From assembly GCA_030146605.1 (NCBI GenBank), contig JASLBO010000015.1:1-7597 (forward strand): a stretch of 7,597 nt of DNA, read 5' to 3'. The notes below the pieces were generated by a model, which did not search any database, was not told the DNA's origin, and saw nothing but the letters and a program-made list of their open reading frames with translations. Shown here in pieces: positions 1 to 5,727 of this stretch. Made by a program: the position numbers and the translations under genes. This stretch comes from Sphingomonas sp. GTDB taxonomy: Bacteria > Pseudomonadota > Alphaproteobacteria > Sphingomonadales > Sphingomonadaceae. Positions within the stretch are counted from its first letter, which is position 1, and the number at the start of each line of letters is the position of its first letter.

Positions 1-97
1 TCTTGGTCTGCGCCTTGCGCTCGCGCGGCACCGCGCCGCCGCCGTCGCAGCCGGCGAGCAGCAGCACCATGACGCCCAGAGCGACGGCTGACTTCAA
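1..97 (-). CDS. Small lipoprotein, N-terminal part only (hypothetical)
   Basis: The gene runs off the left edge; only about 32 codons are visible. With a TTG start at 97 the product begins [20 protein letters not shown]. This is a textbook lipoprotein signal: a Lys after the start, a hydrophobic stretch, then the lipobox LAGC with Cys17 as the expected lipidation site. The residues after Cys are Asp-Gly-Gly-Gly and then charged (PRERKAQTK). An Asp directly after the Cys would, by the enterobacterial +2 rule, favour inner-membrane retention, but that rule is not certain in alphaproteobacteria. The TTG overlaps the prfB stop codon, and a GGAGG lies 7 nt upstream of it, so translation is probably coupled to prfB. 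An in-frame ATG at 70 is the alternative start, but it leaves a very short signal without a basic N-terminus. The mature domain is outside the window, so no function can be given. Confidence 0.75.
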   Translation of the reverse strand, partial: MKSAVALGVMVLLLAGCDGGGAVPRERKAQTK

Positions 98-1221
98 TCG
101 ACATCCTCCACTTCCACGGTCTCGCCGGTCACCCGCTGCGATAGCGCAGCGGCCATGAACGCGTCGAGGTCTCCGTCGAGCACGTCGCCCGGCGCGGTGG
201 AGGTGATGCCGGTGCGCAGGTCCTTCACCAGCTGATAGGGCTGGAGGACATAGGAGCGGATCTGGTGGCCCCAGCCGATATCGGTCTTGCTGGCATTCTC
301 GGCATTCGCGGCAACCTCGCGGATCTGCAGCTCGCGCTCGTAGAGGCGGGCGCGGAGCTGGTTATAGGCCTCGGCCTTGTTCTTGTGCTGGCTGCGCTGG
401 TTCTGGCACTGCACCACGATCCCGGTCGGGATATGGGTGATGCGCACCGCCGAATCGGTGGTGTTGATGTGCTGCCCGCCCGCGCCCGAGGCGCGATAGG
501 TGTCGATGCGCAGATCGCTCTCGTTATACTCGACGTTGATGTCGTCATCGATCACCGGATAGACCCACACGCTCGAGAAGCTGGTGTGGCGGCGCGCGGC
601 GCTGTCGTACGGCGAGATGCGGACGAGGCGGTGGACGCCGCTCTCGGTCTTGGCATAGCCATAGGCGTTCTCGCCCTTGATCAGCAAAGTGGCCGATTTG
701 ATCCCGGCCTGCTCGCCGGCGTGATAGTCGATCAGCTCGACCTTCATGCCGTGGCGCTCGGCCCAGCGCGTGTACATGCGCAGGAGCATCCCCGCCCAGT
801 CGTTGCTCTCGGTGCCGCCGGCGCCCGAGTTGATCTCGACATAGGTGTCGTTGGGATCGGCCTCGCCCGAGAGCAAAGCCTTGACCTTGTCGATCTCGGC
901 ACGCGCGGCGAGCGCGCCGAGCGCGGCGGTGCCGTCGCTCGCCATTTCCTCGTCGCCCTCGGCCTCGGCCATCTCGATCAGCTCGGCGGTGTCGTTGAGC
1001 TCGGTCTCGATCGCGCGCGTGGCGCTGACCGCCTCCTCGAGCCGGCGGCGTTCGCGCATCACTTCCTGCGCGGCCTTGGCGTCGTTCCACAGAGTCGGAT
1101 CCTCGACGCGCGCGTTGAGCTCGTCGAGCCGGCGCAGCGCGCGGTCCCAATCGAGGAACCGGCGCAGCAGCGCCAGCGCCGCCTTGATCTTGTCGACATG
1201 AGCCTGCGCTTCGGCGCGCAT
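94..1221 (-). CDS. prfB: Peptide chain release factor 2 (RF2)
   Basis: RF2 recognises UGA and UAA stop codons in the ribosomal A site and triggers hydrolysis of peptidyl-tRNA in the cytoplasm. The 375-residue product is full length for the family. An N-terminal helical domain (about 1-115) with coiled-coil character is followed by the codon-recognition region, with Ser-Pro-Tyr at 203-205 where E. coli RF2 has SPF, and by the catalytic GGQ at 248-250. The C-terminal half (for example SQHKNKAEA and SDIGWG-like [14 protein letters not shown]) matches RF2 closely. The position equivalent to E. coli residue 246 is Ala (A244), as in most bacteria, not the Thr of E. coli K-12. The start at 1221 gives the usual RF2 N-terminus and has AAAGG about 7 nt upstream. 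The reading frame stays open further upstream, to 1278, but only through the intergenic repeat. The usual in-frame UGA frameshift site near codon 25 is absent: the codons read TTC CTC GAT TGG. The gene is the third of the minus-strand set, 127 bp after the PBP1A gene, and overlaps the lipoprotein gene downstream. Confidence 0.97.
   Translation of the reverse strand: MRAEAQAHVDKIKAALALLRRFLDWDRALRRLDELNARVEDPTLWNDAKAAQEVMRERRRLEEAVSATRAIETELNDTAELIEMAEAEGDEEMASDGTAALGALAARAEIDKVKALLSGEADPNDTYVEINSGAGGTESNDWAGMLLRMYTRWAERHGMKVELIDYHAGEQAGIKSATLLIKGENAYGYAKTESGVHRLVRISPYDSAARRHTSFSSVWVYPVIDDDINVEYNESDLRIDTYRASGAGGQHINTTDSAVRITHIPTGIVVQCQNQRSQHKNKAEAYNQLRARLYERELQIREVAANAENASKTDIGWGHQIRSYVLQPYQLVKDLRTGITSTAPGDVLDGDLDAFMAAALSQRVTGETVEVEDVD
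105..109 (-). promoter_or_regulatory. Ribosome binding site for the lipoprotein gene
   Basis: On the minus strand a GGAGG lies inside the last codons of prfB and is followed after 7 nt by the TTG at 97. This spacing is optimal and decides the choice of TTG over the later in-frame ATG at 70. It supports translational coupling between prfB and the downstream gene. Confidence 0.7.
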
Positions 1222-1244
1222 GGGAGTACCTTTCGAAAACTTGC

Positions 1245-1326
1245 CGTCACCCCGGCGAAGGCCGGGGCCCAGAGTCACAAGCCACGTCGCCGGCGGCTCT
1301 GGATCCCGGCTTTCGCCGGGATGACG
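1245..1326. repeat. Imperfect inverted repeat (30-bp arms), REP/MITE-like, between the PBP1A gene and prfB
   Basis: The arms lie at 1245-1274 and 1297-1326 and match at 26 of 30 positions as reverse complements, with a 22-nt centre (1275-1296). Each arm is itself a small palindrome (CCCGGC, 4 nt, GCCGGG type), so the element could fold either as one long hairpin or as two short ones. The outer ends read CGTCA/TGACG. The sequence resembles dispersed intergenic repeats of sphingomonads and other alphaproteobacteria, judged from memory and not from a search. It sits in the prfB leader, 23 nt from the start codon. In prfB mRNA orientation the element is followed by a short TTTT (GGCAAGTTTTCG), which is not a convincing terminator, although the hairpin could stabilise the upstream PBP1A mRNA 3' end or separate expression of the two genes. 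Confidence 0.85.
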
Positions 1327-1348
1327 AATATAGGGTGTCTGCTCCGCG

Positions 1349-3868
1349 CTAGTAGATTCCGCCCTCGCGTTGCAAGAAATCGCTGTCGCCCGGCGATTGC
1401 GTCTTGGGCGCGGCCTTCTTCTGGACAGCCTTGGTCTCGGCCGCTTCCTCTTCCTGCCCGCCGCGGCGCCGGCGCTGCGGCTCGACCTCGGGCTTGAAGG
1501 CTTCCCAGATCACCGAGGCGAGCGGGTCGCTGGTTGGCCAGCCGCCGAACACCTTGCGGCCGCTTCCCCGATCGACGCGGACCATGCGGATGCCCGCGGG
1601 GGCAGTGAAGGGCAGCACTTCCATGTCCTTGAAGGCGGGGATGGCGAACTGCTTGAAGATCGGCGCGGCGATCGATCCGCCCTGGGCATAGCCGCCGAGA
1701 TTGGTCGGGCTGTCATAGCCGAGATAGAGCCCGCCGATCATCTGCGGGGTGCCGCCGACGAACCACACATCGGTCGGTCCCGAAGTGGTGCCGGTCTTGC
1801 CCATGATCGGCCGGCCGAGATCGCGCAGCGTCGTGGCGGTGCCGCGCTGGATCACGCCTTCGGTGATGTGGACGATCTGATAGGCGCTCATCGGCTCGAC
1901 CACCTGCCGCGCGCGGGTCACCGGACGCGGCATCGCGCCGCCGTCATAGTCGCGGGCGTTGCAGCGATCGCAGGCGCGCCAGTTTTCGGGGAAGATCACC
2001 TGGCCGCGGCGGTTCTGGACGAAGTCGATCACCGTCGGGTTGAGCGCGCGGCCGTGGTTCACGAGGATCGAATAGGCATTGACCATGCGCATCACGGTCG
2101 TCTCGCCGGCGCCCAGCGCATAGCTGAGATAGGTCGGGAATTTCTGCTTCGAGACGCCGACGCGCTGGATCAGATCGACCACCTTGTCCATGCCGATCTG
2201 GTTGGCGACCTGCACGGTCATCAGATTGCGCGACTGCTCGACGCCCCAGCGCAGCGTCTTCGGGCCGGCGCCGCGCTGGTTGCCGAAGTTGCGGAAGCAT
2301 TTGTTGCCGAGTCCGGCGCCCTGCCAGACGCAGAAGGGCGCGTCGACGACGATCGTCGCGGGGGTCAGCCCCTGTTCCATCGCGGCGGCATAGACCAGCG
2401 GCTTGATCGTCGATCCGGGCTGGCGCTGCGCCTGAGTGGCGCGGTTGAACGACTGGAGGCGCGAATCGAACCCGCCCTGCATCGCCAGCACCCGGCCGGT
2501 GCGCGGATCCTCGACGACGAAGCCGCCCGAGACCTTGGGGACGGAGCGGAGCGCCCACGCGCTGCCTTCGGGCGCGACCGCGATGATGTCGCCGGCCCGG
2601 ATCGCCGAGAACGCTTCGCCGCCCTTGCCGCGGACGGGCATCGTCGCGAGGCTGCGCGGCAGGGTGCCGGTCTGGCCGTTGTCGAAGCCGAGCTCCCAGC
2701 TGTCGCCGGTGCGCCGGATTGCGATGGCGGCGCGCCAGTCTTCGTAATCGACCCCGATATTGGTGTTGAGCAGCGTCTGGAGCCAGCTGTTGCCGATTTC
2801 CTTGTGCTCGCTCGGCCCGCTCCAGCCGCGCCCGCGATCGTAGCGGAGCAGGCCGTCGCGCAGGGCCTTCTGGGCATATTGCTGGAGCCGCGGATCGAGC
2901 GAGGTGCGCACCCACAGGCCGCCGCCATAGACGCTGTGGGGGCCGTCCTCGAACTTCTCGCCGAACTTGTCGATCAGCTGACGGCGGACTTCCTCGACGA
3001 AATAGCCGCCGACGCGCTCGTATCTGGGGGTCTGGCGCGGGATCGTGCCCAGCGGCGCGCCGACCGCCTCGTCGTGCGCGGCGCGGGTGATGAAGCCGTT
3101 TTCGAGCATCTGGCCGAGCACCCAGTTGCGCCGCTCGAGCGCGCGATCCTCATGGCGCTCGGGGGCGTAATTGGCCGGGCCCTTGGGCAGGATCGCGAGA
3201 TAGGCCATTTGCGGCAGGCTGAGCTTGTCGAGCTCCATGCCGAAATAGGCCTGGCTGGCCGCCTCGACTCCGCCGGCGTTGCGGCCGAGCTCGATCGAAT
3301 TGAGGTAGAGCTCGAGGATATGCTCCTTGGAGAGCGTATTCTCGATCTTCCAGGCGAGGATCGCTTCCTTGGCCTTGCGCTGATAGCTGACTTCGTCGCC
3401 GATCAGCAGGTTCTTGGCGACCTGCTGGGTGATCGTCGAGGTGCCGCGCGGAGTCGAGCCGCTGACGATCCCCTGGAATGCGGCGCGCGCCAGCCCGGGG
3501 ATGTCGATGCCGTGATGGCTGAAGAAGGTCTTGTCCTCGGCCGAGAGGAACGCCTCGACCAATTGCTTGGGATATTCGGCGTAGCTCAGCTGGACGCGGC
3601 GCTCGCGGGCATAAGAGTGGATCGGCAGCCCGTCGGCCGAGCGGACATTGGTCGGCAGCGGCGGCTCATAGGCGCGCAAGCTTTCCACCGAGGGCAGATT
3701 GCGTGCGATCAGCGCCCAGACGAGGAACCAGAACAGCCCGGCGAGCAGCGCCAGCCACGCCAGAATCCGGAACCACCAGCGGCGATGGACGCGGCCATAC
3801 CAGCCGCGGATCCCGCCGGCTCCGCGCTTGATCGTCACCTTCTCGCTGGAAATGCTGCCGTCCGCCAT
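1349..3868 (-). CDS. mrcA: Penicillin-binding protein 1A, bifunctional glycosyltransferase/transpeptidase
   Basis: This is a class A PBP (also called ponA or pbpA) that polymerises lipid II into glycan strands and cross-links stem peptides at the inner-membrane periplasmic face. The 839-residue product has a basic cytoplasmic tail, one membrane segment (about 32-55) and a GT51 glycosyltransferase domain. GT51 motifs are [10 protein letters not shown] (111-120, catalytic Glu111), [12 protein letters not shown] (142-153), RKAKE (164-168) and the [10 protein letters not shown] block near 186-195. An OB-like domain (about 355-445) typical of PBP1A follows. The penicillin-binding transpeptidase domain has SxxK at 486-489 (Ser486), SRN at 546-548 and KTGT at 691-694. 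All catalytic residues are present. The C-terminal tail (796-839) is low complexity: Arg-rich, then Glu-rich, then Lys/Ala. A CxxC lies at 633-636. The ATG at 3868 has no clear Shine-Dalgarno sequence. The gene lies 117 bp downstream of the amidase gene on the same strand and may be co-transcribed with it. Confidence 0.96.
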   Translation of the reverse strand: MADGSISSEKVTIKRGAGGIRGWYGRVHRRWWFRILAWLALLAGLFWFLVWALIARNLPSVESLRAYEPPLPTNVRSADGLPIHSYARERRVQLSYAEYPKQLVEAFLSAEDKTFFSHHGIDIPGLARAAFQGIVSGSTPRGTSTITQQVAKNLLIGDEVSYQRKAKEAILAWKIENTLSKEHILELYLNSIELGRNAGGVEAASQAYFGMELDKLSLPQMAYLAILPKGPANYAPERHEDRALERRNWVLGQMLENGFITRAAHDEAVGAPLGTIPRQTPRYERVGGYFVEEVRRQLIDKFGEKFEDGPHSVYGGGLWVRTSLDPRLQQYAQKALRDGLLRYDRGRGWSGPSEHKEIGNSWLQTLLNTNIGVDYEDWRAAIAIRRTGDSWELGFDNGQTGTLPRSLATMPVRGKGGEAFSAIRAGDIIAVAPEGSAWALRSVPKVSGGFVVEDPRTGRVLAMQGGFDSRLQSFNRATQAQRQPGSTIKPLVYAAAMEQGLTPATIVVDAPFCVWQGAGLGNKCFRNFGNQRGAGPKTLRWGVEQSRNLMTVQVANQIGMDKVVDLIQRVGVSKQKFPTYLSYALGAGETTVMRMVNAYSILVNHGRALNPTVIDFVQNRRGQVIFPENWRACDRCNARDYDGGAMPRPVTRARQVVEPMSAYQIVHITEGVIQRGTATTLRDLGRPIMGKTGTTSGPTDVWFVGGTPQMIGGLYLGYDSPTNLGGYAQGGSIAAPIFKQFAIPAFKDMEVLPFTAPAGIRMVRVDRGSGRKVFGGWPTSDPLASVIWEAFKPEVEPQRRRRGGQEEEAAETKAVQKKAAPKTQSPGDSDFLQREGGIY

Positions 3869-3921
3869 GCGGGGTGCGGTGTAGCAACTTTCTCGGGGGA
3901 TGAAACCCGATCAGAACGCCC

Positions 3922-3945
3922 GCGAAATCAACTCGTCCGTTTCGC
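3922..3945. repeat. Small dyad GCGAAA-N12-TTTCGC upstream of the PBP1A gene
   Basis: Perfect 6-bp arms at 3922-3927 and 3940-3945 flank 12 nt in the gap between the amidase and PBP1A genes. On the minus strand it could form a weak hairpin in the PBP1A leader or act as a protein-binding site. The arms are short and chance occurrence is possible. Confidence 0.35.
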
Positions 3946-3948
3946 CTC

Positions 3949-3954
3949 TATAAT
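3949..3954 (+). promoter_or_regulatory. Possible -10 element on the opposite strand (weak)
   Basis: A perfect TATAAT lies on the plus strand, 6 nt before an ATG at 3961, in a region where both flanking genes read leftwards. No TTGACA-like -35 is found 16-18 bp upstream; the sequence there is about AATCAA. The same bases on the minus strand read TATAGA, which could instead be a poor -10 for the PBP1A gene. One such hexamer is expected roughly every other window of this size and GC content, so the call is tentative. Confidence 0.2.
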
Positions 3955-3985
3955 GACCGCATGAACGAGGGGGGGACAGAGCGAT

Positions 3986-5233
3986 TCAGCGCGATGCGAC
4001 GCGCGTGGCAAAGTGAATTTCCACTGCCTTGCGGACGCTTTGCGCAACCCGTTGCTGGCCGTCGCTCGAAGCGAGGAAGGCCGCATCGGCGAGATTCGAG
4101 ATATAGCCGGTCTCGAACAGCACCGACGGCATGTCGGGTGCCTTGAGCACCATCAACGAAGCCATGCGGTGATAATTGGGCTTGATCGGGATCAGCGGCT
4201 GCGCCTCGCGGCCGAGCAATCGGGCGAAGTTCGCCGACATGTTCATCGTCTCGCGCTGGGTGAGGTCGATCAGGATCGACGAGATGTCGGGGCTGGCGAC
4301 GCCGAGATCGACTCCGGCGAGGATGTCGGCCTTGTTCTCGCGCGCCGCGAGCCGCGCGGCTTCCTTGTCGGACGCGACTTCGGACAAAGTATAGACCGTC
4401 GCGCCGGTGGCTTCGGGATTGCCGGCGCTGTCGCAATGCACCGAGATGAACAGGTCGGCCTTCAATCGCCGGGCGAGCCCGTAGCGCTCCTGGAGCACGA
4501 GGAAACGATCGTCCTCGCGGGTGAGCGCGACGCGGACCCGGCCCGAGGCGAGCAGCGCCCGCTTGATCGCCATCGCCACTTCGAGCGTCACTTCCTTCTC
4601 GCGCAGGGCCCCGTCGGGAGACAGCGCGCCGGGATCGTGCCCGCCATGGCCGGCGTCGATCACCACCAGCGGCCTGCCGGCATCGCCATAGACCCGCGGC
4701 AGCGGCGCGCGCGAAACGCGCTTCGGCAGCGCCATCGACACGCTGTACGCAGGCCGCCGCGCCGGCTCGAAATAGCTGAACGGCGGCAGGAAGCGCATCC
4801 GCCGCTCGGCCGCGGCGCGCGCGAAGCGTTCGTCATCGACGGTCCTCAGCACCAGCGTCAGCGTGCGGCCGTCCTTGCCGAAGCTGCCTTCGCTGACGAT
4901 CGCCGGCCGCGCGAGATCGAGGACGATGCGCGCGCCATCGCCCTGAACGCCCTGGCGGATCTTCGCCACCGCGCCGCCCGCGACGGCGTCGCGGCCGGGT
5001 CCGGCGCCGCCCACGTCGAGCGCGATCCGCTGCGGCCCGGCGAGCAGGAAGGTGCTCGCCTGCGTCACCGGCGCGTCGAACGTCACCACGACGCGGTCGC
5101 CGTGCACGCGCACGCCCTGCACGACGCCTGCCCAGCTCGGCACTCCGGTCAACCAGCCGGAGAGTAGGGCAAGCAGGAATAGCACCCGCGCGATATGCCG
5201 CGCCGGGCCATGAGGGGTCCAGCCCAAATGCAT
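3986..5233 (-). CDS. amiC: Periplasmic N-acetylmuramoyl-L-alanine amidase (AmiC type)
   Basis: The enzyme cleaves the bond between N-acetylmuramic acid and L-alanine in peptidoglycan, typically to split septal wall during cell separation. The 415-residue product, counted from the ATG at 5233, starts with a Sec-type signal peptide: basic N-region, hydrophobic VLFLLALLSGWLTGV, and likely cleavage after Ser-Trp-Ala35. An AMIN-like beta domain (about 37-130) probably targets the septum or wall. The Amidase_3 domain (about 188-407) shows the zinc ligands His196 (in DAGHGG), Glu212 (in REKE) and His266 (in SVHCD), and the catalytic Glu374 (in FETGY). Residues about 300-345, with SPDISSILIDL, correspond to the autoinhibitory helix of AmiB/AmiC enzymes, so activation by an EnvC/NlpD-like factor is expected. 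The frame stays open upstream to 5350, but that extension lacks signal-peptide character and would cover the tandem dyads. A weak TTAGG-type ribosome binding site precedes the chosen ATG. The symbol is by domain similarity; several paralogues share this architecture. Confidence 0.93.
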   Translation of the reverse strand: MHLGWTPHGPARHIARVLFLLALLSGWLTGVPSWAGVVQGVRVHGDRVVVTFDAPVTQASTFLLAGPQRIALDVGGAGPGRDAVAGGAVAKIRQGVQGDGARIVLDLARPAIVSEGSFGKDGRTLTLVLRTVDDERFARAAAERRMRFLPPFSYFEPARRPAYSVSMALPKRVSRAPLPRVYGDAGRPLVVIDAGHGGHDPGALSPDGALREKEVTLEVAMAIKRALLASGRVRVALTREDDRFLVLQERYGLARRLKADLFISVHCDSAGNPEATGATVYTLSEVASDKEAARLAARENKADILAGVDLGVASPDISSILIDLTQRETMNMSANFARLLGREAQPLIPIKPNYHRMASLMVLKAPDMPSVLFETGYISNLADAAFLASSDGQQRVAQSVRKAVEIHFATRVASR

Positions 5234-5310
5234 GATACCTAACTCTGAGACACGTCTTCCCTGACAGCTCCGGTTTAGGCAGCGCCCCTCAAGTCGAGGT
5301 GAAACAGCTT

Positions 5311-5318
5311 GGTTAACC
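5311..5318. promoter_or_regulatory. GGTTAACC palindrome, possible CtrA-like half-sites
   Basis: The 8-bp palindrome presents TTAACC on both strands (TTAACCGG on plus, TTAACCAA on minus). The CtrA half-site known from Caulobacter is TTAACCAT, so each side matches 6 of 8 bases. It lies 78 bp upstream of the amidase start and touches the first tandem dyad. A full TTAA-N7-TTAA site is not present. Confidence 0.25.
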
Positions 5319-5355
5319 GGCATAAATTTGCCGGTCGCCGGCAATTGCATGCCGG
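5317..5355. promoter_or_regulatory. Tandem dyads CCGGCA-N6-TGCCGG x2, probable operator
   Basis: Two identical interrupted palindromes occur at 5317-5334 (spacer TAAATT) and 5338-5355 (spacer ATTGCA). Their centres are 21 bp apart, two helical turns, so both would face the same side of the DNA. The inner arms also form a third dyad, TTGCCGG-TCG-CCGGCAA, at 5328-5344. The array lies 84 bp upstream of the amidase start and 373 bp upstream of rne. Dimeric regulators often bind such paired sites cooperatively; the cognate protein is unknown. An alternative is a pair of RNA hairpins in the amidase leader, or repeat remnants. Confidence 0.55.
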
Positions 5356-5382
5356 ATTTCGCATGGCGTTATTCGTATCCGG
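5352..5382. repeat. Inverted repeat CCGGAT-N19-ATCCGG
   Basis: Perfect 6-bp arms at 5352-5357 and 5377-5382 enclose 19 nt, immediately adjoining and partly overlapping the last arm of the tandem dyads. It may be an extension of the same regulatory region or a chance hairpin. Confidence 0.3.
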
Positions 5383-5387
5383 TGCAG

Positions 5388-5416
5388 TTGCCGCGTGGCA
5401 CGGGGGGTGCTAGCAA
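5388..5416 (+). promoter_or_regulatory. Candidate rne promoter (weak)
   Basis: TTGCCG (5388-5393) and TAGCAA (5411-5416) are separated by exactly 17 bp. They match the sigma-70 consensus at 4 of 6 and 3 of 6 positions. Transcription from here would give an rne leader of about 300 nt, in line with the long leader known for E. coli rne. The match is poor and other start points are equally possible. Confidence 0.2.
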
Positions 5417-5424
5417 GAGCTGGC

Positions 5425-5442
5425 TCCGATCCTTGTATCGGA
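5425..5442. repeat. Dyad TCCGAT-N6-ATCGGA
   Basis: Perfect 6-bp arms at 5425-5430 and 5437-5442 lie upstream of rne, with the same arm length and 6-nt spacing as the tandem dyads nearer the amidase but a different sequence. It could be an operator or a leader hairpin. Confidence 0.35.
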
Positions 5443-5528
5443 CCGGTTTCGCGGCCACTTTCGCCGCGGCAGTTCAGGTTGACGCTTGCATGAGGCAATT
5501 TCCCCATCGTCCCACCCGCCAGGCCCTT

Positions 5529-5636
5529 GCGGCCGGCCGCGTGACGACGGCGGAGCTTCCGGACCACGCGTCCGGGCGTGCCCTGCGAGCAGCAGCATTT
5601 TTCGAAACCTGCGAGACCACAGCCGGCGCCGCCGGC
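5529..5636 (+). promoter_or_regulatory. GC-rich hairpin cluster in the probable rne 5' leader
   Basis: Three structures occur in 108 bp: the 12-bp perfect palindrome GCGGCCGGCCGC (5529-5540), the hairpin CCGGAC-CACGC-GTCCGG (5559-5575), and GCCGGC-GCC-GCCGGC (5622-5636). Between the last two lie a TTTTT run (5598-5602) and a direct repeat of CCTGCGAG (5582-5589 and 5608-5615). The rne mRNA of E. coli is autoregulated through structured 5' leader RNA; a similar role here is inference, because GC-rich DNA forms such hairpins easily. Confidence 0.35.
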
Positions 5637-5673
5637 CCAGGCCGCACTTTATATCGCGCGCTCGCGCTCCAGC

Positions 5674-5697
5674 CCTTCAGGGTTACCACCTTCAGGG
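5674..5697 (+). repeat. Direct repeat CCTTCAGGG, 15-bp period, ahead of the rne start
   Basis: CCTTCAGGG occurs at 5674-5682 and again at 5689-5697, separated by TTACCA. Each copy is close to a short hairpin (CCCT-TCA-GGG in the first). The pair ends 30 nt before the rne start codon, so it would be in the mRNA leader. No function can be assigned. Confidence 0.5.
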
Positions 5698-5715
5698 GTC
5701 CAGGCCGGCGCGCCC

Positions 5716-5719
5716 GGAG
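5716..5719 (+). promoter_or_regulatory. Ribosome binding site of rne
   Basis: GGAG is followed by 8 nt (AACACTAA preceded by the last G) and the ATG at 5728. This spacing favours 5728 over the further in-frame ATG codons at 5734 and 5740. Confidence 0.75.
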
Positions 5720-5727
5720 AACACTAA

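Larger units (their letters stand above)
5234..5727. other. Divergent intergenic region between the amidase gene and rne (494 bp)
   Basis: No convincing gene lies here; the reading frames that cross it have no ribosome binding site or recognisable product. The amidase-side third holds the GGTTAACC palindrome and the tandem dyads. The rne-side two thirds hold several GC-rich hairpin-forming sequences, two short direct repeats and the rne Shine-Dalgarno sequence. Promoters for both genes must lie in this stretch unless the amidase is read from elsewhere, but no strong -35/-10 pair stands out on either strand. Confidence 0.8.

Noticed and set aside
1222..1278. 19-residue N-terminal extension of RF2
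   Set aside because: The extension is translated from one arm of the inverted repeat. The ATG at 1221 has a ribosome binding site and gives the normal family N-terminus.
1241..1330. Rho-independent terminator after the PBP1A gene
   Set aside because: The inverted repeat is strong, but the bases following it in either direction do not form a T-tract, only a short TTTT after GGCAAG on the minus strand.
265..1497. 410-codon open frame on the plus strand, opposite prfB
   Set aside because: It is antisense to RF2 with its conserved GGQ motif and runs through the intergenic repeat; no recognisable protein.
1370..3964. 864-codon open frame on the plus strand, opposite the PBP1A gene
   Set aside because: It lies antisense to a gene with complete catalytic motifs and has the Ala/Asp/Arg/Leu/His-rich composition produced by reading GC-rich codons backwards. 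No domain or ribosome binding site is visible.
5234..5350. 39-residue N-terminal extension of the amidase
   Set aside because: It would put the signal peptide in the interior and would cover the tandem dyads. The ATG at 5233 gives a proper signal peptide.
5479..5484. TTGACG as -35 of an rne promoter
   Set aside because: It matches 5 of 6 consensus bases, but the positions 16-18 bp downstream are C-rich (CCCCAT) and no -10 can be made out.
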